Source: Oxalobacteraceae sp. CFBP 13730
GTDB taxonomy: Bacteria; Pseudomonadota; Gammaproteobacteria; Burkholderiales; Burkholderiaceae_D
Assembly (NCBI GenBank): GCA_014841835.1
Contig: JACYUQ010000002.1
Span: 124,001 to 188,000, forward strand
Direction of reading: 5' to 3'
Length of the DNA stretch: 64,000 nt
In this document: piece after piece, positions 1 through 8,284 of the stretch
Layout: each line of letters starts with the position of its first letter
How positions within the stretch are numbered: the first letter of the stretch is position 1
Notes under the pieces: model-generated
Told to the model about the DNA's origin: nothing
The model's database searches: none
What the model saw: the letters and a program-made list of their open reading frames with translations, nothing else
Made by a program: the position numbers and the translations under genes

Positions 1-12
1 GACAATGGATGA
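1..12 (+). CDS. possible 3' end of mshJ (partial)
   Basis: In frame 1 the first four codons read Asp-Asn-Gly-stop, ending just before the GTG start of mshK. MSHA operons usually carry mshJ immediately upstream of mshK, so this may be its last codons. Only twelve bases are visible, so the call rests on gene order alone. Confidence 0.25.
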   Translation, partial: DNG

Positions 13-16
13 AGCT

Positions 17-367
17 GTGAAACACCTGACCACGACCCTGCTGGCCTGCCTCGCGCTGTGCGCGCTGCCTGCCGGCGCGCAGCCGTTGCAGGACCCAACC
101 CGCCCACCCGCCGGCATGGACCGGATCGCGCTCGATCCGGCCGTGCAGGCCGACGTCCCGCGCCTGCAATCGGTGCTGATCGCGCCGCATGCGGGCGGGC
201 GCCACGTGGCCGTCATCGATGGCGAGACGCTGCGCCTGGGAGAGTTTTACAAAGGCGCACGGATCACGAGTATCAAGCCTGGCGAGGTCATCCTCATGCG
301 CGGCAACGCGCGCCAGGTGCTGCGCATGGATGCACCGCTGTCCGGCATGACGCCGGTTGCCCGCTAA
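17..367 (+). CDS. mshK: MSHA biogenesis protein MshK
   Basis: Small periplasmic accessory protein of the mannose-sensitive haemagglutinin (MSHA) type IV pilus system. From the GTG at 17 the protein begins with a clean signal peptide (VKHLTTTLLACLALCALPAGAQ-like, cleavage near residue 22). The ATG at 5 would add acidic residues MDEA ahead of it, which argues against that start. The DPTRPP motif just after the signal and the C-terminal beta-rich domain resemble inner-membrane pilotin/PilP-type proteins. It lies 3 bases upstream of mshL and is surely cotranscribed with it. About 116 residues, normal for MshK. Confidence 0.75.
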   Translation: MKHLTTTLLACLALCALPAGAQPLQDPTRPPAGMDRIALDPAVQADVPRLQSVLIAPHAGGRHVAVIDGETLRLGEFYKGARITSIKPGEVILMRGNARQVLRMDAPLSGMTPVAR

Positions 368-370
368 CCG

Positions 371-2215
371 ATGAAGTACGTACCTACCATGACACCCAAG
401 TTTGTAATGGCGCCGCGCGCGCTGGCCGTGGCGCTTGCCGTCACCGTGCTCCTTGGCGGCTGCCAGAGCGCGCCACAGAACGCCACCTATGACGCGATCA
501 CGAAAGAGCTGACGAAAGCCAGCACCCAACAGGGCGCCCGCTCCGCGGTGGATGATGCGGTGGCCAATGCGTTGCTGCCGCCGGCAGCAACGCTGGCCAG
601 CCAGTTGCCCAAGGCGCGCCCGGCCCTGGAAGAGCGCTTCAATGTCGCCTTCAACAACGTGCCGGCGCAGCAGTTCTTCCGCTCGATCGTGGCCGGCACC
701 CGCTACAACATGCTGGTGCACCCGGACGTGACGGGCAATATCAGCGCCAACCTGAAGGACGTGACGCTGGTCGAAACGCTGGAAGCCGTGCGCGACATGT
801 ATGGCTACGACTACAAGATCGACGGCGCCCGGATCGCGATCCGCCCGCTGACGATGCAGACCCGCATGTTCCATGTGAACTACCTGACGGCGCAGCGCAG
901 CGGCAGTTCAAACCTGCGCGTGTCGTCGACGTCGGTGGCCGACGCCGGCAATGGCAACAACAATAACAACGGCGGCGGTGGCGGCAACAACAACCGCAGC
1001 CAGAACAACAACAACCAGAACGGTAATAACAACAATAACAATAACAACAACAGCAGCAACGGCCAGACCCAGACCAACAGCACCGATGTGCGCACGCATT
1101 CGGACAACGACTTCTGGGGCGACCTGAAACTGTCGATCGCCGCCATCGTCGGCTCGACCGAAGGCGGCCGCAGCGTCGTCGTCAGCCCGCAATCGGGCGT
1201 GCTCGTAATCCGCGCGATGCCGGACGAATTGCGCAACGTCGACGCCTACCTGAAGGCCACCCAGTTATCGGTCGACCGTCAGGTCATTTTGGAAGCCAAG
1301 ATCCTCGAGGTGGAACTGAACGACAGCTTCCAGAGCGGCATCAACTGGGCCTCGTTCGCCTCGTTCCGCGGCTCGCACCCCAACCGCGTTTCGGGTGGCC
1401 TGATTTCACCCGGCGCCAACCTGGCGCCACTGCCCTACACGGGTGGCCAACCGGCCGTGATCAACAGCGGCCAGGGCCTCGCGGCCAGTACCGGTTTCTC
1501 GCTGTCGAACGCCGCGACGGCAGCCGGGTCGCTGTTTGGCTTCGCGTTCCAGACGAATAACTTCGCGGCGCTGATCACGTTCCTGGAGTCGCAGGGCAGC
1601 GTGCACGTGCTGTCCAGCCCCCGCATCGCGGCGGTGAACAACCAGAAGGCCGTGCTCAAGATCGGCACCGATGAATTCTTCGTCACCGGCGTGACCAACA
1701 ACATCACCACCGGCGACAACGGCAGCATCGTCAGCCCGAGCGTGACGGTACAGCCGTTCTTCTCCGGCGTCGTGCTCGACGTGACGCCGCAGATCGACGC
1801 CAGCGGCAACATCCTGCTGCACGTGCACCCGTCGGTCAGCCAGGTCACGACCGTCAACAAGGATGTCGACCTGGGTTCGGGCGGCACGCTGCGCCTGCCG
1901 CTGGCGGCATCGAGCACGTCGGAACTCGACAGCATCGTGCGCGGCCGCAACGGGCAAGTCGTCGCCATCGGCGGCCTGATGCGCCAGGCGTCCACCGGCG
2001 ACACCGACCAACTGCCGGGCGCCGACAAGATCCCGCTGCTCGGCAACCTGTTCCGTAACAAGAACCGGACCAACCAGAAGCGCGAGCTGGTCGTGCTGAT
2101 CAAGCCGACCATCGTCGAAGGCGCCAGCGACTGGAGCGAAGACATGATGGACGCGAGCCGCCGCATCGAGCAGCTCGATCCCCGCAGCCGTGCGCCTGGC
2201 TGGGGCGTCGACTGA
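371..2215 (+). CDS. mshL: MSHA pilus secretin MshL
   Basis: Outer-membrane secretin through which the MSHA pilus is extruded; GspD/PilQ superfamily. The N-terminus is a lipoprotein signal with lipobox LLGGC (Cys31 from this start; an internal ATG at 389 would give Cys25). An STN/N0-like domain follows at about residues 90-150. Residues about 195-237 are an Asn/Gly/Gln low-complexity insert, and the C-terminal half is the secretin barrel domain with a VVAIGGLM signature near residue 535. The stop overlaps the mshM start by one base (TGATG). Length 614 residues, slightly long for MshL because of the insert. Confidence 0.92.
   Translation: MKYVPTMTPKFVMAPRALAVALAVTVLLGGCQSAPQNATYDAITKELTKASTQQGARSAVDDAVANALLPPAATLASQLPKARPALEERFNVAFNNVPAQQFFRSIVAGTRYNMLVHPDVTGNISANLKDVTLVETLEAVRDMYGYDYKIDGARIAIRPLTMQTRMFHVNYLTAQRSGSSNLRVSSTSVADAGNGNNNNNGGGGGNNNRSQNNNNQNGNNNNNNNNNSSNGQTQTNSTDVRTHSDNDFWGDLKLSIAAIVGSTEGGRSVVVSPQSGVLVIRAMPDELRNVDAYLKATQLSVDRQVILEAKILEVELNDSFQSGINWASFASFRGSHPNRVSGGLISPGANLAPLPYTGGQPAVINSGQGLAASTGFSLSNAATAAGSLFGFAFQTNNFAALITFLESQGSVHVLSSPRIAAVNNQKAVLKIGTDEFFVTGVTNNITTGDNGSIVSPSVTVQPFFSGVVLDVTPQIDASGNILLHVHPSVSQVTTVNKDVDLGSGGTLRLPLAASSTSELDSIVRGRNGQVVAIGGLMRQASTGDTDQLPGADKIPLLGNLFRNKNRTNQKRELVVLIKPTIVEGASDWSEDMMDASRRIEQLDPRSRAPGWGVD
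952..1063 (+). repeat. AAC/AAT triplet-rich low-complexity tract inside mshL
   Basis: Interrupted runs of AAC and AAT codons with GGC blocks encode an Asn/Gly-rich loop between the STN domain and the secretin barrel. Imperfect trinucleotide runs of this kind can expand or contract in frame, so the loop length may vary between strains. Confidence 0.8.
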
Positions 2216-3105
2216 TGTACGCGGCACATTTTGGCCTGCGTGAGCTGCCGTTCGGGATCACGCCGGACACCAGCTTCTTCTTCGGCAGCCCGCGCTCGCA
2301 GGAAGCCCTCAACACGCTGCTGGTCGCGGCGCGTGGCGGCGAAGGCTTCATCAAGATCACAGGTGAAGTCGGGACCGGCAAGACGCTCCTGTGCCGTAAA
2401 TTCATGGCCACGCTCGGTGAAGGGTTCGTCACGGCCTACATCCCGAACCCGTACCTCGAACCGCGCACCTTGATGCTGGCGCTGGCCGACGAACTGGAGA
2501 TCGTCCTCGAACGCGACGTCGACCAGCATCAGCTGCTCAAGGCGATCAACCTGCGTCTGCTGGCACTGGCCGCGCAGGACCTGCGCGTCGTGCTGTGCCT
2601 GGACGAAGCGCAAGCCATTCCCGTCGACAGCCTGGAAGCCCTGCGGCTGCTGACGAACCTGGAAACGGAAAAGCGCAAGCTGCTGCAGATCGTCCTGTTC
2701 GGGCAGCCCGAACTGAATCGCAAGCTCCAACTGGACTCGATCCGCCAGCTGGCCCAGCGCATCACGTTCCACTATCACCTGGGCCCGTTGAATCGCGACG
2801 ACATCGATTTTTATGTGGCGCACCGGCTGCGCGTGGCCGGCTTCACCGGCGCGCGGCTGTTTTCCAGCGCCGCGATCCGCAGCCTGTACAAGGCCAGCGG
2901 CGGCGTCCCGCGCCTGGTCAACATCATGGCACACAAGGCGATGATGCTCAGTTATGGCCAGGGCAAGCAGCAGGTCGCAGGCGGGCATGTCGCCATCGCT
3001 GCGCGTGACACGGTCGGCGTGGGGCGCGCGATCCGTCAGTGGCTGACGGGCGGCGCGATCGTCATGGGCGCCCTTGGCGTGTTCGCCTGGGTGGTGGCGC
3101 CATGA
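2215..3105 (+). CDS. mshM: MSHA biogenesis ATPase MshM (ExeA-like)
   Basis: AAA+ ATPase of the ExeA/GspA family, thought to help assemble the secretin. The Walker A motif GEVGTGKT is at residues 50-57 and Walker B VVLCLDEA ends near residue 132. A single hydrophobic segment at about 277-295 should anchor the C-terminus in the inner membrane. It starts at the ATG overlapping the mshL stop and overlaps mshN by four bases (ATGA), so the genes are translationally coupled. 296 residues, typical of the family. Confidence 0.92.
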   Translation: MYAAHFGLRELPFGITPDTSFFFGSPRSQEALNTLLVAARGGEGFIKITGEVGTGKTLLCRKFMATLGEGFVTAYIPNPYLEPRTLMLALADELEIVLERDVDQHQLLKAINLRLLALAAQDLRVVLCLDEAQAIPVDSLEALRLLTNLETEKRKLLQIVLFGQPELNRKLQLDSIRQLAQRITFHYHLGPLNRDDIDFYVAHRLRVAGFTGARLFSSAAIRSLYKASGGVPRLVNIMAHKAMMLSYGQGKQQVAGGHVAIAARDTVGVGRAIRQWLTGGAIVMGALGVFAWVVAP

Positions 3106-4208
3106 GCCTGATCAACAAGATGCTCAAGGACCTCGATGCACGCGCCGGCCAGCCTGGCGCGGCGCCGCTGCCGGCCGATGTACGGCCCGTGGCGGCGCCC
3201 GAGCGCCGTCTACCGGTGCTGCGCGCAGCGCTGGTCGGTGGCGCACTGCTGGCGGTCGGTGCCGGTGTGGTTGGCTGGAAGACGATGCAGATCGCGCCAA
3301 CGCCAGCGCCCGTGCCCGCTGTGCTGGCGGCTGCGCCAGTCGCGGCACGCACGGCGGTCGTGGTCGACATGCCGGCGGCAGCGCCGGTCCAGGTGGTCGA
3401 TGTGGCGCCAGCTGCGCCGGTGCCGACACCGGAACCGGAGCCAGCACCGGAACCAGCACCAGCACCGGAACCTGCACCAGTACCAGCACCGGAACCAGCA
3501 CCGGCTCCAGCACCAGCACCAGCACCGGCAGCCAAGCGTGTCACGCCGGTCGCTCCGGCACCAACCGCCAGGCCCGCACCACGCACGGTTGCCGTGGCGA
3601 AGACTGCACCGGCCGCACCGGTTGCCGGCCGCACCGCCACGCCATCGCAACGGGCCGAAAACGCCTACCGGCGCGCGCTCGGCGTGCTCGAAGACGGCCG
3701 CGTGACCGAGGCGATCGCCACGTTGCAGGCGGGCCTGCAGATCGATCCACGCCACGAAGCGGCGCGCCAGACGCTGGTGGGTCTGCTGATCGAAGCGGGG
3801 CGTCCGGACGATGCGATGCGCCAGTTGCAGGCGGCCCTTGCAATCGATGCGCGCCAGCCGGCGCTGGCGATGCTGCTGGCACGCCTTCAGCTCGAACGAG
3901 GCGGGCCGGCCATCGACACCTTGATGCGCACATTGCCCTATGCGGCCGGCAACGGCGAGTACCACGCATTCCTGGCCGGCGTGCTGCAGCGCGAGGGGCG
4001 TGTGCATGAAGCGGCCGACCATTACCAGGCTGCGCTCAAGCGCTCGCCCGGCAATGGCGTGTGGTGGATGGGCCTGGGCATCGCGCTGCAGGCCGACAAG
4101 CGCGACGCTGAAAGCCGCGCCGCCTTCACGCAGGCGCAGGCCAGCGCGACGCTGTCGCCCGAACTGCAGGCCTTCGTCGAGCGCCGGCTGGGCCAACTCG
4201 GTCGTTGA
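3102..4208 (+). CDS. mshN: MSHA biogenesis protein MshN (TPR protein)
   Basis: Bitopic inner-membrane protein with periplasmic TPR repeats, last gene of this msh run. The N-terminus MSLINKMLKDLDAR is characteristic of MshN/GspB-like proteins. A membrane segment lies at about residues 40-60. It is followed by a long Pro/Ala/Glu linker (about 64-180) built of PAPEPAP-type repeats, then TPR-like helices to the end. The start at 3102 overlaps the mshM stop (ATGA); longer in-frame starts upstream lie inside mshM. No mshE or mshG follows, so the rest of the system must lie elsewhere or upstream. Confidence 0.88.
   Translation: MSLINKMLKDLDARAGQPGAAPLPADVRPVAAPERRLPVLRAALVGGALLAVGAGVVGWKTMQIAPTPAPVPAVLAAAPVAARTAVVVDMPAAAPVQVVDVAPAAPVPTPEPEPAPEPAPAPEPAPVPAPEPAPAPAPAPAPAAKRVTPVAPAPTARPAPRTVAVAKTAPAAPVAGRTATPSQRAENAYRRALGVLEDGRVTEAIATLQAGLQIDPRHEAARQTLVGLLIEAGRPDDAMRQLQAALAIDARQPALAMLLARLQLERGGPAIDTLMRTLPYAAGNGEYHAFLAGVLQREGRVHEAADHYQAALKRSPGNGVWWMGLGIALQADKRDAESRAAFTQAQASATLSPELQAFVERRLGQLGR
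3421..3535 (+). repeat. Pro-Ala-Glu coding repeat in mshN
   Basis: Tandem variants of a CCAGCACCGGAA-type 12-base unit encode the extended PAPEPAP linker between the membrane segment and the TPR domain of MshN. Such linkers are normally rigid spacers across the periplasm, and copy number may vary between strains. Confidence 0.7.
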
Positions 4209-4248
4209 GGCCGCCGCCGGGGAGGGCGGGCATGGTAAAGTGTCATGC

Positions 4249-4270
4249 CTGCGCAGGTACCCCTGCGCAG
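4249..4270. terminator. hairpin downstream of mshN
   Basis: Perfect 9-bp stem CTGCGCAGG / CCTGCGCAG with loop TACC, about 40 bases after the mshN stop and 48 before the next start. It could end or attenuate the msh transcript, but there is no T-tract, so intrinsic termination is uncertain. Confidence 0.45.
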
Positions 4271-4317
4271 CTCCCCGGTCAACGAGCGTGACCCAATAAC
4301 AGTACCCCGGGTGTCCC

Positions 4318-5649
4318 ATGAACTTGTTCGAACATTTGGCCTTGCTGGCCGTGCTGGTGCTTGCGGCGGGCTTCCTGTCCCTCACCGAAATCTCGCTGGC
4401 TGGCGCCCGCAAAATCAAACTCAAATTGCTGGCCGAGGCGGGCGATGACCGTGCCCGCAAGGTCATGGCGCTGCAGGCGCATTCCGCTGACTTCTTCGCT
4501 GCCTCGCAGCTTGGCCTGAACGCCATTGCGATCCTGGGCGGTATTCTGGGCGAAGGGGCACTGCGCCCGTTCTTCCTCGAGTGGCTGTCCGTGTTCTACG
4601 CGGGGCCAGGCCGCGAAAACATCGCCTTCACGCTGTCGTTCGTGTTCGTCACCACGCTGTTCGTGCTGTTCTCGGACCTGATGCCAAAGCGCCTGGCCTT
4701 GATTTCGCCCGAGACGACAGCGATGGCGGTGATCCGCCCGGTGCTGTTCGTCATCCGCCTGTTCAAGCCGTTTTCGTGGACGCTGAACGTGATCGCCAAC
4801 GGCCTGTTCAAGCTGTTTGGCATCAACATGACGCGCGAAGACCGCATCACGTTCGATGAAATCTCGGCCGTGGTCGAAGCGGGTGCGCAGGCCGGCGTGC
4901 TGCAAAAGCAGGAGCAGCACTTCATCGAGAACGTGTTCGAACTCGAGTCGCGCGCCGTGACGTCGACGATGACGACGCGCGAGAACATCGTGTTCTTCGA
5001 CCTGACCGAGCCCGAAGAGAGCGTGCGCCAGAAGATCGCTGCGCATTCGCTGTCGAAATTTCCCGTCTGCGACGGTGTGATCGACCGCGTGGTCGGCTAT
5101 GTCGACACGCGCGACATCCTGGTGCGCCTCTTGAACAACCAGTCGCACTTCCACCTGAGCGAATCGACGATCCGCACGGTCCTGATCATCCCGGACAGCC
5201 TGACGCTGTCCGAGCTGCTCGACCGCTTCCGCTCCAGCAAGGAGACCTTCGCGGTCGTCATCAACGAGTATGCGTTTGTCGTCGGTGTGATCACGCTGTC
5301 GGACATCATGGTGACCGTGATGGGGCGCTGGGGCAGTCCGCTGGAAGCGGACCAGCAAACGATGCAGCGTGAAGATGGCTCGTGGCTGATTGACGGTAGT
5401 ACCCCGGTGGCCGAGATGAAGCGCGTGATCGACCTGCAATCGCTGCCCGAAGAAGAGCGCTACGAGACGGCGGCCGGCTTCATGATGTTCATGCTGCGCA
5501 AGGTGCCCAAGCAGACCGACAGCGTCGAGTACGAAGGCATGCGCTTCGAGGTGCTCGACGTCGACCATCACCGCATCGACCAGATACTGGTCAAGCGCCT
5601 CGACCCGGGGCAGAAGGCGCTCGGGGCCGCAACGCCTGCCGCCCACTAG
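4318..5649 (+). CDS. paeA: CNNM/CorC-type membrane protein (PaeA/YtfL-like)
   Basis: Integral membrane protein with an N-terminal DUF21/CNNM transmembrane domain (about 1-190), a CBS pair (about 205-330) and a C-terminal CorC_HlyC domain (about 345-430). The sequence closely follows E. coli YtfL (PaeA), for example the SEISLAxxRKIKLK-type start, ENVFELESR, GYVDTRDIL and GGFMMFMLRK-like segments. PaeA is linked to polyamine tolerance and stationary-phase survival; paralogues act on Mg or Co. 443 residues, normal length. It converges with the aminotransferase gene, 7 bases between stops. Confidence 0.85.
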   Translation: MNLFEHLALLAVLVLAAGFLSLTEISLAGARKIKLKLLAEAGDDRARKVMALQAHSADFFAASQLGLNAIAILGGILGEGALRPFFLEWLSVFYAGPGRENIAFTLSFVFVTTLFVLFSDLMPKRLALISPETTAMAVIRPVLFVIRLFKPFSWTLNVIANGLFKLFGINMTREDRITFDEISAVVEAGAQAGVLQKQEQHFIENVFELESRAVTSTMTTRENIVFFDLTEPEESVRQKIAAHSLSKFPVCDGVIDRVVGYVDTRDILVRLLNNQSHFHLSESTIRTVLIIPDSLTLSELLDRFRSSKETFAVVINEYAFVVGVITLSDIMVTVMGRWGSPLEADQQTMQREDGSWLIDGSTPVAEMKRVIDLQSLPEEERYETAAGFMMFMLRKVPKQTDSVEYEGMRFEVLDVDHHRIDQILVKRLDPGQKALGAATPAAH

Positions 5650-5656
5650 GTTTGTT

Positions 5657-6814
5657 TTATAACCGTGCGAGACGCTCCAGCGCAAGCTGCAGCGTCTCGT
5701 CTTTTTTCGCGAAGCAGAAACGCACCACGTGCGATTCCTTCGGCTGGCTGTAGAACGCCGAGACGGGAATGGCGGCGACCTTGATTTCGCGGGTCAGCCA
5801 TTCGGCAAACTCCGCTTCATTCAGGCTCGAGATCGCGTCGTAGCGCACGCACTGGAAGTAGGTGCCGTCCGATGGCAGCAGCGTGAAGCGCGATGCTGCC
5901 AATCCGGCGCGGAACAGGTCGCGCTTGGCCTGGTAGAACGCCGGCAGGTCGCGCCATGGCGCCGGGTCCTGCAGGTAGCCGGCGATCGCGTGCTGCATCG
6001 GCGCGTTGACGCAAAAGACGTTGTACTGGTGGACCTTGCGAAACTCCGCCATCAAGGCTGCCGGCGCGGCCACGTAGCCGATCTTCCAGCCGGTCACGTG
6101 GAAGGTCTTGCCAAAGCTCGACACGACGAACGCGCGTTCGGCCAGCGCAGGATGGCGCGCCACCGACGCATGCGGCTCGCCGTCGAACACCATGTGTTCA
6201 TACACTTCGTCCGACAGCACCAGGATCTGCGTGTCCTGCACGATCGCCACCAGCGCGTCGAGGTCGGCCTGGCGCAGGATCGTGCCGGTCGGGTTGTGCG
6301 GCGTGTTGATGACGACCATGCGCGTGCGCGGCGTCACCGCGGCCCGCACGTCATCCCATTCCACGCGGTAGCCATCGGCGTCCAGCCGCATCGTCACCGG
6401 CACCACCACGCCGCCTGCCAGCGCAATGGCCGGCGCATAGCAATCGTAGGCGGGTTCGATGACGATCACCTCGTCGCCCGGGTGCACGACGGCCAGGATC
6501 GCCGACTGGATCGCCTGGCTGGCGCCGGCGGTGACGGTGATGTCGGTATTCGCGTCGTAGCGGTGGCCGTAGGTGGTCTCGATCTTGGCCGCAATCGCCT
6601 GGCGCAGCGCCGGCAGGCCGGTCATCGGCGGGTACTGGTTATGCCCGGCGCGCATCGCCTCGGTCACCAGGTCGACCAGCGCCGGGTCGCACGCGAAATC
6701 GGGGAAACCCTGGCCCAGGTTGACGGCGCCATGGTCGATGGCCAGCTGCGACATGCGGGTGAACACGGTGGTGCCGACGTGCGGCAGGCGGGAGACCAGC
6801 GGTGAAAGGCTCAT
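5657..6814 (-). CDS. ybdL: PLP-dependent methionine aminotransferase (YbdL-like)
   Basis: Fold-type I class I/II aminotransferase. Visible landmarks are HNPTG (Asn174), SDEVYE (Asp202, Tyr205), the PLP Schiff-base lysine in SFGKTFHVTGWK (Lys236), and a late R-F-C-F segment with the carboxylate-binding arginine. The substrate-side motifs resemble E. coli YbdL, which prefers methionine, but exact specificity cannot be read from sequence. Cytoplasmic, 385 residues, full length. It lies 36 bases downstream of the PIN gene on the same strand. Confidence 0.8.
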   Translation of the reverse strand: MSLSPLVSRLPHVGTTVFTRMSQLAIDHGAVNLGQGFPDFACDPALVDLVTEAMRAGHNQYPPMTGLPALRQAIAAKIETTYGHRYDANTDITVTAGASQAIQSAILAVVHPGDEVIVIEPAYDCYAPAIALAGGVVVPVTMRLDADGYRVEWDDVRAAVTPRTRMVVINTPHNPTGTILRQADLDALVAIVQDTQILVLSDEVYEHMVFDGEPHASVARHPALAERAFVVSSFGKTFHVTGWKIGYVAAPAALMAEFRKVHQYNVFCVNAPMQHAIAGYLQDPAPWRDLPAFYQAKRDLFRAGLAASRFTLLPSDGTYFQCVRYDAISSLNEAEFAEWLTREIKVAAIPVSAFYSQPKESHVVRFCFAKKDETLQLALERLARL

Positions 6815-6850
6815 GAATGCATCCTGATCGAAAGCAAATGGGGGGAAGCC

Positions 6851-7318
6851 TTATTCTAGCGCGCCTTCGGCCCTGGCCTGGCGCCAAGCGGCGACCCACA
6901 CCTCGGGCAGCACGATGCGAAACAGCCCCGCCTGCGCCGTCTTGCGTCCCAGCTTGAGCAGCGCCTTGTCCTTGCTGATCAAAATCGACGCGCCGGCGTC
7001 GCGCGCGAGCTCCATGAATTTCTGGTCGTCGCGGTCGGTGCACACGGGCAGGCGGATCGCCTTCGAATCGACGTCAACGAGGCGTAGGAGGGCGTCGAAG
7101 CGGGCGGCGGCGGCCAGGCGGCTGTCGTCGTCCAGCGGCAGGTGCTGGTAGTGCAGCACGGCCAGGTATTCGGCGCGGCAGTCGGCGCGCGTGATGGCGT
7201 CGATTTCTTTCGATTTGATGGCGGCAAGCAGGTCGGCCCAGCGCGGATCGTGGAACACGAACAGGTCGAGCAGCACATTGGTGTCGATGACGATGGTTGG
7301 GGCTGGAGCGGTTATCAT
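6851..7318 (-). CDS. PIN-domain protein, putative toxin component
   Basis: PIN-domain ribonuclease fold. The N-terminal strand VIDTNVLLD carries the first metal-binding aspartate and [13 protein letters not shown] carries the later acidic pair. [10 protein letters not shown] follows. 155 residues, in the range of the 'putative toxin-antitoxin PIN' family rather than compact VapC. No antitoxin-sized gene lies upstream: the divergent neighbour is yaaA, starting 36 bases away. It may therefore be a solitary housekeeping-type PIN nuclease. No strong ribosome binding site is visible, so the start is provisional. Confidence 0.72.
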   Translation of the reverse strand: MITAPAPTIVIDTNVLLDLFVFHDPRWADLLAAIKSKEIDAITRADCRAEYLAVLHYQHLPLDDDSRLAAAARFDALLRLVDVDSKAIRLPVCTDRDDQKFMELARDAGASILISKDKALLKLGRKTAQAGLFRIVLPEVWVAAWRQARAEGALE

Positions 7319-7354
7319 GTCGGTTGTTTATTTATGGAAAAGTTTCGTACGGCC

Positions 7355-8125
7355 ATGCTGATTGTCCTGTCTCCCGCCAAGTCCCTCGATCTCGAATCGC
7401 CCCTGACCACGCAGCACCAGTCCACACCCGACTTCATTGCCCATGCGGGCGAACTGATCGAGGTCCTGCGCGGCCATTCACCCGCCTCGATCAGCGAACT
7501 GATGGACCTGTCCGACGCGCTGTCGATGCTCAACGTCGGGCGCTACGCCCACTGGGATGCCGATCATGGTGAGGCGCGGCCGGCGATCATGTCGTTCAAT
7601 GGCGACGTGTACACGGGGTTCGACGCGCGCACGCTGAACACCGAGGCGCTGACGTTTGCCCAGCGGCACGTGCGCATCCTGTCGGGCCTGTACGGCGTAT
7701 TGCGGCCGCTCGACCAGATGCATCCGTATCGCCTGGAAATGGGCACACGGCTGGCCACGCCGCGCGGCAAGGACCTGTATGCGTTCTGGGGCGAGACGAT
7801 CACCACGGCCCTGAACCGGCAACTGGCCGAGAACGGCTCGACGGCGCTGGTGAACCTGGCCTCGACCGAGTACTTCAAGTCGGTCAAGCCCAAGCTGCTA
7901 GCCGCACCCGTCATCGAACCCGTGTTCCAGGACTGGAAGAACGGCAATTACAAAATTATCTCGTTCTACGCCAAGCGGGCGCGCGGGATGATGGCGCGCT
8001 ATGCCACCGAGAACGGCATCACGGATCCTGAGGCGCTGAAAGAATTTGATGTCGATGGCTACGCGTTCGAACCGGGTGCGTCGAGTGCAAATGCGTGGGT
8101 GTTCAGGCGCAGGGTCGACGTGTGA
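7355..8125 (+). CDS. yaaA: peroxide stress protein YaaA
   Basis: DUF328/UPF0246 family; in E. coli YaaA is OxyR-induced, limits free iron during peroxide stress and binds DNA. The start [19 protein letters not shown] aligns with the E. coli start MLILISPAKTLD, which fixes the ATG at 7355; another ATG 21 bases upstream is less likely. Family signatures [41 protein letters not shown] and [13 protein letters not shown] are all present. 256 residues, full length. Confidence 0.93.
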   Translation: MLIVLSPAKSLDLESPLTTQHQSTPDFIAHAGELIEVLRGHSPASISELMDLSDALSMLNVGRYAHWDADHGEARPAIMSFNGDVYTGFDARTLNTEALTFAQRHVRILSGLYGVLRPLDQMHPYRLEMGTRLATPRGKDLYAFWGETITTALNRQLAENGSTALVNLASTEYFKSVKPKLLAAPVIEPVFQDWKNGNYKIISFYAKRARGMMARYATENGITDPEALKEFDVDGYAFEPGASSANAWVFRRRVDV

Positions 8126-8146
8126 TGTAGCGGCTCGTCTGGCTGA

Positions 8147-8259
8147 CTTGGGTTCCCGCCTGCGCGGGAACGACGTGTTGATCCAGACGCAGAGAAGCGT
8201 TGCCGCTGGTTTGCATCGCGAACTGCAGCACGTCGTTCCCGCGGAGGCGGGAATCCAAG
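8147..8259. repeat. inverted pair of TTCCCGC-N-GCGGGAA palindromes
   Basis: Two palindromes, TTCCCGCCTGCGCGGGAA at about 8152-8170 and TTCCCGCGGAGGCGGGAA at about 8235-8253. Each is flanked by GACGTG/CGTC-type bases and they are arranged head to head about 65 bases apart. They match the widespread proteobacterial palindromic repeat that resembles neisserial dRS3. The pair fills the gap between the convergent yaaA and bamD stops and could form a large cruciform or bidirectional RNA hairpin. Confidence 0.75.
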
Positions 8260-8284
8260 TTCGCCGCACAGCCCGCAGCAAAAT

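Noticed and set aside
3062..3640. Gly/Ala/Thr-rich minus-strand frames opposite mshN
   Set aside because: Produced by the Pro/Ala codon repeat of mshN read backwards.
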